Source of the DNA: Banduia mediterranea
Lineage (GTDB): Bacteria > Pseudomonadota > Gammaproteobacteria > Nevskiales > Nevskiaceae
Direction: 5' to 3'
Length of the DNA: 64,000 nt
Assembly (NCBI RefSeq): GCF_031846245.1
Contig: NZ_JAVRIC010000013.1
Span: 40,563 to 104,562 of the forward strand
In this document: in pieces, positions 27,262 to 38,001 of the stretch
How the letters are laid out: the number at the start of each line of letters is the position of its first letter
Numbering within the stretch: the stretch's first letter is position 1
Translations under genes and position numbers: made by a program
Notes under the pieces: model-generated
Told to the model about the DNA's origin: nothing
What the model saw: the letters and a program-made list of their open reading frames with translations, nothing else
Databases searched by the model: none

Positions 27262-28455
27262 TCAGAGGCCGGCGTCGGCGCGCAGCGCCTCGGCGCGATC
27301 GGTCTTCTCCCAGGAAAACGCGGTGTAGCGCGTGCCGTCCGCCTGCGTGATCTCGACCGGCTCCCGACCGAAATGGCCGTAGGCCGCCGTGGCTTGGTAC
27401 ATCGGGTGCAGCAGGTTGAGCATGGTCGTGATCGCGTAGGGACGCAGGTCGAAATGACGGCGCACCAGCGCTTCGATCTTGTCGTCGCCGATCTTGCCGG
27501 TGCCGAAGCTTGTCACCATCACCGAGGTCGGTTCAGCCACGCCAATGGCGTAGCTGATCTGGACTTCGCATTTCTCGGCGAGACCCGAGGCGACGATGTT
27601 CTTGGCCACGTAGCGCGCCGCGTAGGCGGCGGAGCGGTCGACCTTGGACGGATCCTTGCCGGAGAACGCACCGCCACCATGCCGGGCGTAGCCGCCGTAG
27701 GTGTCGACGATGATCTTGCGGCCGGTCAGGCCGCAGTCGCCCACCGGGCCGCCGATGATGAACTGGCCGGTCGGGTTGATGTGGTACTGGGTCTTGGACG
27801 TCAGCAGTTCCGGCGGCAGCACGTGCTTGACGATCAGTTCCATGACCGCTTCCTTGAGGTCGGCCTGCTTGACCTCGGGATTGTGCTGGGTGGAAAGCAC
27901 CACCGCGTCGATTGCGCTCGGCTTGCCGTCGTCGCCATAGCGCAGCGTGACCTGGCTCTTCGCGTCCGGACGCAGCCACGGCAGCAGGCCGGACTTGCGT
28001 GCTTCGGACTGTCGTTGCACCAGGCGGTGCGAGAACAGGATCGGCGCCGGCATCAGCGCATCGGTTTCGTTGGTGGCGTAACCGAACATCAGGCCCTGGT
28101 CGCCGGCGCCCTGATCTTCCGGCTTGGCGCGGTCCACGCCCTGCGCGATATCGACGCTCTGTTTGCCGATGATGTTGAGAATGCCGCAGGTGGAGCCGTC
28201 AAAGCCGACATCCGACGAGGTGTAGCCGATGTCGAGGATCACCTTGCGCACCAATTCCTCAAGGTCGACCCAGGCACTCGTAGTGACTTCACCCGCGACG
28301 ATGGCGACGCCGGTCTTGACCAGGGTTTCACAAGCCACGCGCGCGAACTTGTCCTTGGCCAGGATCGCGTCCAGAACGGCGTCCGAAATCTGGTCGGCGA
28401 CTTTGTCCGGATGGCCTTCGGAGACCGACTCCGATGTGAAAAGGTACTCGCTCAC
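27262..28455 (-). CDS. metK: S-adenosylmethionine synthetase
   Basis: Makes SAM from methionine and ATP. 397 residues. [20 protein letters not shown] at the start holds the ATP-binding His; [12 protein letters not shown], the phosphate loop [22 protein letters not shown] and the C-terminal domain are intact. The start is GTG 28453-28455 because the family begins MSEYLFTSE there; GAGG lies about 10 nt upstream. A 26-bp element upstream is shared with ahcY. No SAM riboswitch is evident in the leader. Confidence 0.97.
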   Translation of the reverse strand: MSEYLFTSESVSEGHPDKVADQISDAVLDAILAKDKFARVACETLVKTGVAIVAGEVTTSAWVDLEELVRKVILDIGYTSSDVGFDGSTCGILNIIGKQSVDIAQGVDRAKPEDQGAGDQGLMFGYATNETDALMPAPILFSHRLVQRQSEARKSGLLPWLRPDAKSQVTLRYGDDGKPSAIDAVVLSTQHNPEVKQADLKEAVMELIVKHVLPPELLTSKTQYHINPTGQFIIGGPVGDCGLTGRKIIVDTYGGYARHGGGAFSGKDPSKVDRSAAYAARYVAKNIVASGLAEKCEVQISYAIGVAEPTSVMVTSFGTGKIGDDKIEALVRRHFDLRPYAITTMLNLLHPMYQATAAYGHFGREPVEITQADGTRYTAFSWEKTDRAEALRADAGL

Positions 28456-28520
28456 TGCATGCAACCTCGCTGGGATCGAAAACGCTTGGGACAGCTCCGG
28501 AAGAATCGCCGGAATGAACA

Positions 28521-28546
28521 ATCCGTTTATCCGGATAGGCGGATAT
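28521..28546 (-). promoter_or_regulatory. Candidate SAM-cycle operator upstream of metK
   Basis: Pattern on the plus strand: ATCCG-TTTAT-CCGGATA-GGC-GGATAT. It is identical at 22 of 26 positions to 61078-61103 upstream of ahcY, in the same orientation relative to the gene, 66 bp before the metK start codon. It contains palindromic TATCCGGATA and an extra GGATAT half-site. A SahR-type (ArsR family) methionine-cycle repressor is a plausible reader, but the regulator is not in this window. Confidence 0.6.
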
Positions 28547-28869
28547 TCTATCCTTACCCGGACCAGAGCACTATAGGTGTGAAGGCGTGTGATTGCGATG
28601 ACGGACCTGGTCTTCCGGCTGGGACGCGGCCGGGTACGGCGGCTTAACAAAACTTTACAAGCCGTCAATAGTATTTTCTTTGCAGGTTTTCGCAATCCAT
28701 AGAAAGAGTCTGTCTGTATGCGCGGTAAATTCCGGCACGTGCGTTGCAGCAGGGAGTCCAGGGATATGGAAAAGCGGGAAATTCGGGAATCGGCCCATGC
28801 GAATGGCCGCACCGATCGAATGGAATAGCAAGCCAGCCTTCGGAGCTGGCGAATCGGGGAGGGGCAGGG

Positions 28870-31335
28870 ATGCGTATAGGGAATCGGCCGCTTGCCGTGC
28901 TGGCGGCCTGTCTGGGCTGTGTGGTTTGTCTGCAGGCGCGGGCGCAGGACGAATCGGATGCGGAGCGGGCCACGGACGAGCACTTCGAGTTTTCGTCAGA
29001 GCCGGTGCCCGAGTATTCGGAGATCGAGACGATCAGCGTCGCGGACGAGCCTGTGGCTAACCTGCCGCCGCCGGCCGAAGACCCGGTGCAGCTGGGCGAT
29101 GTCATGGTGACCTCGCAAAAGTTCAGGCAGACGCTGCGTGAAGTCCCGGCGTCGGTGACGGTGCTTGACGGCGAGTTTCTGAAGCAGGCCAAGATCCAGA
29201 CGATCAACGACATCAACGGCTACGTGCCGAGCACCCAGGTGCGGGTCACCCCGTTCGCTGGCGAGGTCCGCATCCGCGGCTATGGCACACCGCCGTCGAA
29301 CCTCGGTTTCGAGTCCTCGGTCGGCGCCATCGTCGACGATGTCTACTACGGCCGCACCGCGTTCCTGTCCGCGATTCTGTTCGACATCGACCGTTTCGAG
29401 GTGGTGCGCGGTCCGCAGGGCGCGTTGTTCGGCAAGAACACGATTGCCGGGGTCCTCAACGTGGCGACCACGCCGGTGCAGGACTATCTCAACGGCGACT
29501 TCATGTTCACCGCGCAGGACATCGATACGCGCGACGTGCGTTTCGGGGGCACCGCGCCACTGGCGCCGGACTTCGGGCTGCGCTACGCCGGATCGATTTC
29601 GCGTGACGAGGGTCTTTACTACAACACCACGCTGGATCGTCCGGAAGGCAACGTCGACGCCGTCAGCAGCCGCCTCAAGTTCGAATGGAAGCTGAGCGAT
29701 ACCTTGACGCTGCGTCCCTCGGTGTTCGTCTCCGACCAGAGCGCCAACAGCAATCTGTTCCAGCTGGCGAAGGTCACGGATTCGATGCTCACTTTCCTGC
29801 AGGCTTACGATGCCGAGGTCGAGGCCGATGCCAGCAACGAACGACTGTCCTCGAACGTGGATTCCTATACCGACACCACGCTGTACGGCGCGCAGCTCAA
29901 TGTCGACTGGGAGCTGTCGGGCGATATCACCCTGAACTCGATCACCGCCTACGCGGGCTACGATCTGCGAGAGCGTACGCTGGATTTCGACGCCTCGCCC
30001 GCGCCGTTCCTCAAGTTGAGCCAGGCCGACCCCAGCCCCTATGACCAGTACAGTCAGGAGCTGCGTCTGGTGGGTCGTCTTGGTTCTGGCTTCGGCACCG
30101 AGCGCAGCGAATTCATCGTAGGGGCCTACGGCTTTTATTCGGACTACAACACCAATGACCGGGTGATCCTGGAAGACATCGAGGCGGCGGCCGGTTACGT
30201 GATCGCGGCGCGAGCCGGCGGCACACCGGGCGGCGGTTCCCCGGCGATCGGCACGATCCTGGGCGAGCTGCTGAACCTGATCGGTCCGTTCACGCCGGAC
30301 CTGCCGTTCACCAGCGAGACCGCCTTGCTGACGCTCGACCAGCAGACCGAGTCCTATGCCCTGTTCGGGCAGATCACCAGCTATCTGACCGACGACTTCG
30401 CCGTCGTCGCCGGGCTGCGACTCGGGCAGGAAGACAAGGAAGGCCATTTCGTTTCCGACGGAGACGGCGCGATCCTGTTGCCGATCGTGACGGGTCAGGC
30501 CGATCATGTCTCCGATCTCAGCCGCAGCGAATCCGAAGTTTCTCCCAAGTTTGGCGTGAAGTACGCCATCAATGATCAGATCTCGACCTATGCGATCTGG
30601 GCGCGCGGCTACAAAAGCGGCGGCTTCAACGCGCTGCCGTTCAATGACGAGAACCTGGAATTCGACGCGGAGGAGGCCGACAGCTACGAACTCGGCGTGA
30701 AGTCGAGTCTGTTCGGTGGCGTACTGCAGGCCAATCTCGCGGCCTATCTGACGGACTTCGATAATCTTCAGGTCTCGACTTTCACCGGCACCACGTTCCA
30801 GGTGCTCAACGCTGCCGCAGCGCGCTCGCAGGGTGTCGAAGGTGATCTGCGCTGGTTGTCGCCGTGGCCCGGCACCGAGCTGCGCGCGGCCTTCGGCTAC
30901 AACGATGCCTATTACCGCAGCTACCCCACCGCGCCGGCACCGGCTTCGTCGAGCGAGGATTCGCAGGATCTGACCGGCCGCGAGCTGGCGCTGGCACCGA
31001 AGTGGACCGGCAGCCTCACGCCGACCGTCGGCATTCCGAGCTTCTGGCCAAGCTGGGGCTTTCAGTTGGCCGTCGACTATCTCTACACCAGCGAACGCTA
31101 TCTCGATGTCGACCTCGATCCGGTGACGCTGCAAGCGTCGACCGAGGTGATCAACATGCGCCTGTCGGCCGGCGCCATCACCGGAGCCTGGAGTCTGACT
31201 TTCGGGGTCCAGAACCTCACGGAGGAAGTGATCCTCGGGCAGATCACCGACGTGCCGGCCGCACCCGGCAACTATCAGGCGGTGCGCACCAGTCGCGGCC
31301 GTCAGTGCTACGGGGTTCTGCGGTTCCAGTTCTGA
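28870..31335 (+). CDS. TonB-dependent outer-membrane receptor
   Basis: 821 residues with a signal peptide (cleavage near AQA, residue 26). After an acidic linker comes a TonB-box-like segment ([10 protein letters not shown], 76-84), the plug domain ([45 protein letters not shown]) and a beta-barrel ending with YGVLRFQF, the terminal Phe needed for BamA recognition. The barrel resembles the family often annotated for Fe-siderophore or other scarce nutrients; the ligand is unknown. ATG 28870 has a very strong GGGGAGGGG ribosome site. It converges on a two-component operon with only 7 bp between stops. Confidence 0.95.
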   Translation: MRIGNRPLAVLAACLGCVVCLQARAQDESDAERATDEHFEFSSEPVPEYSEIETISVADEPVANLPPPAEDPVQLGDVMVTSQKFRQTLREVPASVTVLDGEFLKQAKIQTINDINGYVPSTQVRVTPFAGEVRIRGYGTPPSNLGFESSVGAIVDDVYYGRTAFLSAILFDIDRFEVVRGPQGALFGKNTIAGVLNVATTPVQDYLNGDFMFTAQDIDTRDVRFGGTAPLAPDFGLRYAGSISRDEGLYYNTTLDRPEGNVDAVSSRLKFEWKLSDTLTLRPSVFVSDQSANSNLFQLAKVTDSMLTFLQAYDAEVEADASNERLSSNVDSYTDTTLYGAQLNVDWELSGDITLNSITAYAGYDLRERTLDFDASPAPFLKLSQADPSPYDQYSQELRLVGRLGSGFGTERSEFIVGAYGFYSDYNTNDRVILEDIEAAAGYVIAARAGGTPGGGSPAIGTILGELLNLIGPFTPDLPFTSETALLTLDQQTESYALFGQITSYLTDDFAVVAGLRLGQEDKEGHFVSDGDGAILLPIVTGQADHVSDLSRSESEVSPKFGVKYAINDQISTYAIWARGYKSGGFNALPFNDENLEFDAEEADSYELGVKSSLFGGVLQANLAAYLTDFDNLQVSTFTGTTFQVLNAAAARSQGVEGDLRWLSPWPGTELRAAFGYNDAYYRSYPTAPAPASSSEDSQDLTGRELALAPKWTGSLTPTVGIPSFWPSWGFQLAVDYLYTSERYLDVDLDPVTLQASTEVINMRLSAGAITGAWSLTFGVQNLTEEVILGQITDVPAAPGNYQAVRTSRGRQCYGVLRFQF

Positions 31336-31342
31336 GGCGGGA

Positions 31343-31987
31343 CTACAACTCGTTCTTGATCAGGCCCATGCGCGCCGCTTCCAGGGCCGCTTCGGCGCGG
31401 CTGGATACATTGAGCTTGCGGTAGATCGTCTTGACGTAACCGGCCACGGTGTGGCGCGTGACGCCCAACTGTTCGGCGACTTCGCTGAGTCGCAGCCCCT
31501 TGGCGATCAGCGCCAGGGTTTCGAGCTCGCGCTGGGTCAGCCGGCTGTCCTTGGGTGTCACCGGTGTCTGGCTGAAGACCCGCAACAGGCGCTTGGCGAT
31601 CGTCGGCGACAGCGGCGGCTCACCGCGGTCGATCGCCTGAAGAGCGCCCACCAGGCGTTCGACCGGCTGGTCCTTGAGCAGGTAGCCCTGGGCGCCGGCG
31701 CGCAGCGCCGGAAACAGGTGTCGGTCGTCGGCATAGATCGTGGTGACAATGCAGATGCAGTCGGCGGCCTCGGCACGCAACTCCTCAATCAACTCGATAC
31801 CGGAACCGTCAGGAAGGTCCAGGTCCACCAGCGCGATTTCCGGCGTGGTGGCACGCGACAGGCTACGTGCCGCGTCCAGGCTTTCGGCAACGCGGACACG
31901 CATGCCGGGAAAGGCCAGCAACAACGCCTGTGACAGCCATTCGGCGGTGCTGGTGAGGTCTTCAACGACCAGGCCCTGTTGCAACAT
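31343..31987 (-). CDS. NarL/LuxR-type response regulator
   Basis: 214 residues. Receiver domain with phosphoacceptor in ALVDLDLPDGSG (about residue 55), conserved Thr and KDQPVE lysine, then a C-terminal LuxR helix-turn-helix (LTQRELETLALIAKGLRLSEVAEQLGVTRHTV..YRKLNVSSRAEA). GGAGG precedes the ATG. It is 55 bp downstream of the histidine kinase and is presumably its partner. The neighbouring TonB receptor may be a target. Confidence 0.94.
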   Translation of the reverse strand: MLQQGLVVEDLTSTAEWLSQALLLAFPGMRVRVAESLDAARSLSRATTPEIALVDLDLPDGSGIELIEELRAEAADCICIVTTIYADDRHLFPALRAGAQGYLLKDQPVERLVGALQAIDRGEPPLSPTIAKRLLRVFSQTPVTPKDSRLTQRELETLALIAKGLRLSEVAEQLGVTRHTVAGYVKTIYRKLNVSSRAEAALEAARMGLIKNEL

Positions 31988-32042
31988 TTTAGTAAGCCTC
32001 CACCGAATGTGGCCCCAGTCTGGGGCAGGCCACGCGAGACTG

Positions 32043-34208
32043 TCACCCCTTGCTTGGGGGAGCGTTCCGGATCGGTACGCTCAGCGTCAACGAGACGCGA
32101 TCGCTTTCACCGCGCAGGCGCAGTTCGGCTCCGAGCCGACGTGCCCGGCTGCGCATTCCACGCAGGCCGTTGCCCTCGGTCCAGTACATTGGCGTGGTGG
32201 CTGCGCCATCGTGCTCCACACCGAGTATCAGCACAGTGCCGGTGATGTCGAAACTGACGCGCAGCCGCGTCGGCCGGGCGTGTCGCAGGGCATTGCTGAC
32301 GGCTTCGCGCAACACGCGGGCCAGATTCAATTGCTGTTGCGGATCGAAGCTGAAGTCCGGCAGCTGCATGCTTTCGATCCATTCGACGCGCGCACCGGCG
32401 GCCTCGCAGCGATCATGCAGCTCGCTGCGCCAGTCGGCCAAGGCCTCGTTGAGCGGTTGCGGCTTCGCACCGAGTGCATAGACCACCATGCGCAGGCTCG
32501 ACAGCACCTCACGGATCGCCAGCGCCGACTCGGAATCCGAGCGATGCAGCAGGGTCAGCAGACGTGCGCCGACATCGTCGTGCAGGTCGGCGGCCACGCG
32601 CGTGCGCTCCTGCTCGACACCCTGCTCGACCGCGTCCTGATAGGCGATCAGCCGTTCCAGTACCAGCCGCACCGCGTCGGCCTGTTGGATATCTTCGCGG
32701 CGGAACAGGCGATGGCCATTGTCGGGCCAGCGCACCGTCCAACCCGGCCAGCGGCCGATGCCCGGCACTTCCAGGGCGACGCCGTCGTCGATGATGCGGA
32801 TCTGCTCCGGGGATTGATCCAGCGGCGTCATTTGCAGTGGCTCGAACAGGCGTCGCATCGATTCGGGTAACAGGGCCTCGGCCTCCAGCGGTGAATCGGC
32901 GATCACCTCGCGCAACAGTGTCGGCACATCCCGAATCTGGCGAACGCCGATGCTCCGCAGCAGCATCGTGGTCAGCCACTGGCGGGTCGGGAAGTAGATC
33001 CAGCCGGAGATCGCCAGCGACAGCGCCAGGGCGGTGGGCGCTTCCAGATGAAGCAGCCAGACGAAGATCAGGTCGAACCCGATCACGAAGAAGCCGCCGA
33101 GCACCGAGCCGACCGCGCGAAACCACCAGGTCTCCAGATCGAACAGGCGATAGCGGGCGATGCCCAGCGCCAGACCCAGCGATACCAGCATCAGCAGACC
33201 GAAGGCGTAGGCCTGCATGCGGCTTGAATCGAAACCGGCCATCGCCGGAATCAGCACCAGCAGCAGGAAGGCGCCACTGCCGACGAGCCAGGACATCAGG
33301 AACCATTGCATCGCGGCCCGGCGCAGCGGGTCGCCACGGGTGCGGCGCCATTGAATCGCCGCGAGCACGCTGTCCGCCACGTAGCCGGCGATGATCGAAC
33401 CGGTAACCATGCGGTTGCCGTACGGCAGCACCTGCATCACGTCCGCCAACCAGATCAGTGCGAACGCCGCAAGCAGTGAGCGGCCGAGATAGCGCGGCGT
33501 GATCACATCGGGATAGCGGCACAGCACCAGTACGAATCCGGCGCAGCAGCCCAGTGCGCCGAGATGATTGATCGACGACAGCAGACGAAACAGCTCTGCG
33601 GGCAGCGCCAGCTCGCGCGTGCTGTAGATGGCAGCCGTAGCGGCCATCAGCAGGGTGCCGAATCCGGACAGCGCCAAGGCGCCCGCGGCCGGTTGCTGGC
33701 GGCGGAATGCCCAGATGGCGGCGCCAACCATCCATGAGCCGATCGCGCAGCTGAGTTGCAACCAGAACGTGAACGGCAGCGTCGTGATCGGACGGTGATC
33801 TTGCGTCTGCATGGAAATCCGGCGGCCATCCTGCAGGTGCAGCTCGACCGACGGTGCCCGCAGCAATGCGGCGAAGCGCTCCTGCCGCTCCAGGAAACGA
33901 TTGAACGATGCGTAGTCCGCGAAGGGCACGTCGGGTTCCTGCGTCAGATCGCTGCCGTACAGCGGCAGGGCTTCGGCGCCAGGCAGGCTTAGCGCTTGCA
34001 GGTGCTCGCCGGGCGTGATGTCGATCCCGCGATCGTTCAGCGCTTCGATCCTGGGTGCGGCATCCGGCATTTCGGGTGCCAGGCGCAGCCCGAACCAGGG
34101 CTGGCGGGTGGCCAGACTCAGGCACAGCGCGATCACCAGTATCGAGAACAGCGCGGCCGTCCACAGTACGCGTGACGGGGGCAGCAGCCGATCTAGACTC
34201 GCGTTCAC
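32043..34208 (-). CDS. Membrane sensor histidine kinase (HisKA_3 type)
   Basis: 721 residues. TM1 near 15-35, an extracytoplasmic sensor loop of about 110 residues, then about seven further membrane helices (150-400) resembling a 7TM sensor module, a linker, the dimerisation/phosphoacceptor helix ERTRVAADLHDDVGARLLTLLHR (HisKA_3), and a NarX-like HATPase (LREAVSNALRHARPT; GNGLRGMRSRARRLGAEL). The start is GTG 34206-34208 with AGGAAG upstream. It pairs with the response regulator downstream. The signal is unknown. Confidence 0.92.
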   Translation of the reverse strand: MNASLDRLLPPSRVLWTAALFSILVIALCLSLATRQPWFGLRLAPEMPDAAPRIEALNDRGIDITPGEHLQALSLPGAEALPLYGSDLTQEPDVPFADYASFNRFLERQERFAALLRAPSVELHLQDGRRISMQTQDHRPITTLPFTFWLQLSCAIGSWMVGAAIWAFRRQQPAAGALALSGFGTLLMAATAAIYSTRELALPAELFRLLSSINHLGALGCCAGFVLVLCRYPDVITPRYLGRSLLAAFALIWLADVMQVLPYGNRMVTGSIIAGYVADSVLAAIQWRRTRGDPLRRAAMQWFLMSWLVGSGAFLLLVLIPAMAGFDSSRMQAYAFGLLMLVSLGLALGIARYRLFDLETWWFRAVGSVLGGFFVIGFDLIFVWLLHLEAPTALALSLAISGWIYFPTRQWLTTMLLRSIGVRQIRDVPTLLREVIADSPLEAEALLPESMRRLFEPLQMTPLDQSPEQIRIIDDGVALEVPGIGRWPGWTVRWPDNGHRLFRREDIQQADAVRLVLERLIAYQDAVEQGVEQERTRVAADLHDDVGARLLTLLHRSDSESALAIREVLSSLRMVVYALGAKPQPLNEALADWRSELHDRCEAAGARVEWIESMQLPDFSFDPQQQLNLARVLREAVSNALRHARPTRLRVSFDITGTVLILGVEHDGAATTPMYWTEGNGLRGMRSRARRLGAELRLRGESDRVSLTLSVPIRNAPPSKG

Positions 34209-34474
34209 GCTGCTTCCTGGCCGGAGGTCTGGGGCGTGTCATGGTTTCGGGAAAACGGGCGTTGCATAGTCATGGGTTTCGGCATCGGGAGCCGAAGGAT
34301 AGCCGTACGGCGTCGGCAGGACCGCGCTCTGGGTCTCGATGAGATGGCCTTGCCGGAGCGCTTGCAGGGTGCTCGCCCTACACTGAGCCTTCAAAAGCCG
34401 GCCGTGCCCTCGGTGCGGCTGGCCCGATGCTGGTACCACGCGCACGACACGAACTCAGCCTTGCTGGCCCTTGC

Positions 34475-35893
34475 ATGAATCTCATCCGGGAAACACCCGC
34501 CCCGACGCCAGATCCGCTGCCTGCCGGGTTCTGGCGCGCGCTCATGTACAACCTTGGCGCGACGCTGCGGATCGCCGCCTTCCGCCGTTTCGAGGCGTCC
34601 CGTCTCGATTCGGGCGCTGCGCAACTGACTGCGCTGCTGGTGCTGAGCGTGCTGTTCGAAGCGGCCGTGGCGGCGCTGGCCTGTGCGCCGGCCATGCAGT
34701 TCAACCCCTGGGCGATACGAGGGCTGGCTTTCGATTTTCTGCTGCTGCTGGCGGCCGGCGTGTTCGGCGCTCGGCGCGCCGGTGCCGCATCCGCTCTGCG
34801 CGCCTGGATGCCGCTGATGATCGGCCTTGGCCTGTCGGTCTGCTTCGGTCCGCTGTCGCTGTTGTGGACGCTGGCCTATCGTCTGGTGCCGGACATCGGC
34901 AACACGCCATTGCCGCTGATCGTCAGCCTGGTCCTGAATGCCTGGTGGCTCTGTGCCGCGCTGCGCGGTTTGGACCGTTTCGATCCGCAGGTGTCGGCGG
35001 GGCGAGGCATCGCCGGCATGGGTTTCGTGCTGGTGATCCTGTCGGCCTGGCTGATTCCCCGCCAGTATTGGTTTTATCCGGACTATCCGCAGGAGCCGCG
35101 ACCACGGCTTTCAGGCGAAGTCGTCAGCGAAATGGTGCTCGATCTGCAACCGCGATTGCTGGTCTCGGCGCTCGATGCGCTTGCGCCGCAGCGGCCGGGC
35201 CGGGTCGACAGCTATTTCGTCGCGTTCGCGCCCTATGCCGAAGAGGACGTGTTTCTGCGCGAAAGCCGCGTGATCCGCAAACTGATGGACACACGCTTCG
35301 ACACCGCCGGCCGTTCGCTGCTGCTGGCGAACAACGACCGCAGCCTGCGCGAACTGCCGTTGGCCACCGGCAGCAATCTGCGGCGCGCGCTGGCGGCGAT
35401 CGGGCGGCGGATCGACCGCGATGAGGACCTGGTGATTCTCTACCTCAGCTCTCACGGCACGGCGTCTCATGAACTGGTGACGCGCTATCCGCCCTTGCGG
35501 CTCGGCAATGTGCGCCCCGAAATGCTGCGAGCCTGGCTCGACGCCGCAGGCATTCGCTTTCGCGTGCTGGTGATCTCGGCCTGCTATTCGGGTGGTTTCG
35601 TCGGCCCGCTGCGGGGCACGGACACGCTGGTGATGACGGCCTCGGACGCCGAACATACGTCATTCGGCTGCGGTAGCGAATCGGACTTCACCTACTTCGG
35701 CAAGGCCGTGTTCGACGAACAGCTGCGCCTGACGCACTCGTTCGAAAACGCGTTTCACGCAGCGCTGCCGATACTCAGGCAACGCGAGGCGGCGGCAGGC
35801 GAGCGCTTTTCCAATCCCCAGATCGAGGTCGGGGCCGGTATCCGTGCGCCGCTGGCGCGCCTTGAACAGCGGCTGGACCGCAGCGGGCAGTAG
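34475..35893 (+). CDS. Membrane-anchored C13 family (legumain-like) cysteine peptidase
   Basis: 472 residues. Five or so transmembrane helices fill 50-200, then a soluble domain of the peptidase C13/caspase-like fold: strand [17 protein letters not shown], and the catalytic dyad in [12 protein letters not shown] (His 327) and [12 protein letters not shown] (Cys 370). Bacterial C13 proteins are uncharacterised; clan CD enzymes usually cut after Asn, Asp, Arg or Lys. ATG 34475 starts the recognisable protein. It is divergent from the histidine kinase with a gap of about 266 bp. Confidence 0.88.
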   Translation: MNLIRETPAPTPDPLPAGFWRALMYNLGATLRIAAFRRFEASRLDSGAAQLTALLVLSVLFEAAVAALACAPAMQFNPWAIRGLAFDFLLLLAAGVFGARRAGAASALRAWMPLMIGLGLSVCFGPLSLLWTLAYRLVPDIGNTPLPLIVSLVLNAWWLCAALRGLDRFDPQVSAGRGIAGMGFVLVILSAWLIPRQYWFYPDYPQEPRPRLSGEVVSEMVLDLQPRLLVSALDALAPQRPGRVDSYFVAFAPYAEEDVFLRESRVIRKLMDTRFDTAGRSLLLANNDRSLRELPLATGSNLRRALAAIGRRIDRDEDLVILYLSSHGTASHELVTRYPPLRLGNVRPEMLRAWLDAAGIRFRVLVISACYSGGFVGPLRGTDTLVMTASDAEHTSFGCGSESDFTYFGKAVFDEQLRLTHSFENAFHAALPILRQREAAAGERFSNPQIEVGAGIRAPLARLEQRLDRSGQ

Positions 35894-35972
35894 TGCGTCC
35901 GCGGCCTTGCTCCTATCCTGTGACGATGAGTACCGAAACCCACGGCGAAGTAGCTGGCCGCTGCGTGCCGCG

Positions 35973-37178
35973 ATGACCAGCCTGCACGCCTGGAGCAATG
36001 CACGTATCGCCGGCATCGCGGCACCCGCGACACTGCTCGTGCGCGGCGAATTGATCGAATGGGTCGGCGCGAGCGCCGATTGCCCGCCGTCCCTGCGGCC
36101 GGATTCGACCACGGACCTGGGCGGCACCTGGATGCTGCCGGCCTTCGTCGACTGCCATACCCATTTGGTCTACGGCGGATCGCGGCTGCCCGAGTTCGTA
36201 TTGCGTGCGCAGGGTGCGAGCTATGCCGAGATCGCGCAGGCCGGTGGCGGTATCGTCTCCACGGTGCGCGCCACGCGCGCGATGTCCGAAATGGCGCTGC
36301 TGGCCGCAGCGCTGCCGCGCGCACGCGCCCTGCTGGCCGAAGGCGTGACCACCTTGGAGATCAAGTCCGGCTACGGGCTCGATCTGGAATCCGAGCGCAA
36401 GATGCTGCGCGTGGCGCGTCAGCTGGGGGATGAGCTTGGAATCGATATCCGCACCAGCTTTCTCGGCGCGCATGCCTTGCCGCCGGAGTTCGAGGGCCGC
36501 GCCGACGACTATGTCGATGAACTGTGCACGCTGATGCTGCCGACATTGGCCGCCGAAGGTCTGGTCGACGCGGTCGATGCCTTCTGCGAGCACATCGCGT
36601 TCACGCCGGGGCAGGTGGCTCGCGTGTTCGAAACCGCGCGTGAACTCGGGCTGCCGGTGAAGCTTCATGCCGAACAGCTGTCCGACCGGGGGGGTGCCGA
36701 ACTGGCGGCGCGGTTTGGCGCGCTGTCCTGCGAGCACCTGGAATACGTGTCCGAAGCCGGGATCCGCGCGATGGCCCAGGCCGGTACCGTGGCCGTGCTG
36801 TTGCCGGGTGCGTTCTATTTTCTGGGCGAGACACGCAAGCCGCCGGTCGCCGAGTTCCGGCGTCACGGCGTGCCGATGGCCGTCGCCACCGATCTCAACC
36901 CCGGCTCATCGCCGATCGCCTCGATCCTCACGCCGTTGCACATGGCCTGCACGCTGTTCGGCCTGAGCCCGGCCGAGGCGCTGGACGGGGTCAGCGTGCA
37001 CGGCGCGCGTGCCCTGGGTCTGAGCGACCGCGGCCGTCTCGAAGCCGGAGCGCTCGCCAGTTTCAGCCTGTGGTCGTTCGACGAGCCGGCCTCGCTGGCC
37101 TATGAACTGGGCCTGCATCGACCGACGCAGGTGATGCATCGCGGCCGCGTCGTTCACTCAGACGGGAATATCGGCTGA
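35973..37178 (+). CDS. hutI: Imidazolonepropionase
   Basis: Third step of histidine catabolism, imidazolonepropionate to N-formimino-glutamate. 401 residues of an amidohydrolase barrel: metal site [10 protein letters not shown] (His 62 and His 64), [28 protein letters not shown] and DLNPGSSPI are all characteristic. ATG 35973 begins the family domain. It overlaps hutG by one base. hutH and hutU are not in the window. Confidence 0.96.
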   Translation: MTSLHAWSNARIAGIAAPATLLVRGELIEWVGASADCPPSLRPDSTTDLGGTWMLPAFVDCHTHLVYGGSRLPEFVLRAQGASYAEIAQAGGGIVSTVRATRAMSEMALLAAALPRARALLAEGVTTLEIKSGYGLDLESERKMLRVARQLGDELGIDIRTSFLGAHALPPEFEGRADDYVDELCTLMLPTLAAEGLVDAVDAFCEHIAFTPGQVARVFETARELGLPVKLHAEQLSDRGGAELAARFGALSCEHLEYVSEAGIRAMAQAGTVAVLLPGAFYFLGETRKPPVAEFRRHGVPMAVATDLNPGSSPIASILTPLHMACTLFGLSPAEALDGVSVHGARALGLSDRGRLEAGALASFSLWSFDEPASLAYELGLHRPTQVMHRGRVVHSDGNIG

Positions 37179-37984
37179 TGAAACAGCACCCGACCTACGC
37201 GCTGGACCTGCGCGATTCACCGCTGCTGATCAGCATGCCGCATGCCGGTACCGAGCTGCCGGCGGATTGGACCCAGCGCTACACCGAGGTGGCACTCGCG
37301 GTTCCGGATACCGACTGGCACCTGCCTCAGCTCTACGACTTCGCCGATACCCTGGGCGCCAGCACGCTGTGGCCGCGCTACTCGCGCTATGTCATCGATC
37401 TGAACCGCGATCCCAGCGGGCGCTCGCTGTATCCCGGCGCCTCCACCACGGAACTGTGTCCGCTGAGCAGCTTCGCGCAGGCGCCGCTGTACCGGCCTGG
37501 GCAGGCACCGAGCGACAGCGAGATCGCAGATCGGATCAAGGACTATTTTGATCCGTATCACGATGCGCTGCAGGCGATGCTGGCTGCGCTGCGGGACCGC
37601 CACGGCTACGCGATCCTGTTCGAAGCGCATTCGATCGCCTCCCGTGTGCCGCGCTTCTTCGAGGGCCGTTTGCCGGATTTCAATTTCGGCAGCAATGCGG
37701 ATTCCACGCTGCCGCGCGACATCACCGCCGGGCTGTGCCGGAGGGTACAGGCCGATGCGCGCTGGAGCGCGGTCGCCAATGGTCGTTTCAAGGGCGGTTA
37801 CATCACACGCCACTACGGCCAGCCGGTCGAACGCGTGTACGCCCTGCAACTGGAGCTGTCGCAGGCCGTCTACATGATCGAGGACGGTCGCTACGGCTAC
37901 GACGAGGCCGTTGCCGCGCCGGTGAAACCACTGCTGCGTGAACTCCTGCAGCACTTGCAGGACGACGTGACGCGGCTGTCCTGA
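37178..37984 (+). CDS. hutG: N-formylglutamate deformylase
   Basis: Hydrolyses N-formylglutamate to glutamate and formate. The 268 residues contain ISMPHAGTELP (about 18-28), VIDLNRDPSG, LFEAHSIASRVPRFFEGRLPDFNFG and YITRHYGQP, the signatures of the FGase family (Zn-binding His/Glu). The start ATG shares a base with the hutI stop (TGATG). With hutI this points to the five-step pathway that goes through formylglutamate. Confidence 0.95.
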   Translation: MKQHPTYALDLRDSPLLISMPHAGTELPADWTQRYTEVALAVPDTDWHLPQLYDFADTLGASTLWPRYSRYVIDLNRDPSGRSLYPGASTTELCPLSSFAQAPLYRPGQAPSDSEIADRIKDYFDPYHDALQAMLAALRDRHGYAILFEAHSIASRVPRFFEGRLPDFNFGSNADSTLPRDITAGLCRRVQADARWSAVANGRFKGGYITRHYGQPVERVYALQLELSQAVYMIEDGRYGYDEAVAAPVKPLLRELLQHLQDDVTRLS

Positions 37985-38001
37985 GCGGCCGCGCCATCCA
38001 C

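Noticed and set aside
28456..28640. SAM riboswitch before metK
   Set aside because: No recognisable SAM-I, SAM-II or SAH core; only the palindromic element is present.
28996..31134. A 712-codon open frame on the minus strand
   Set aside because: Antisense to the TonB-dependent receptor, with no protein family character.
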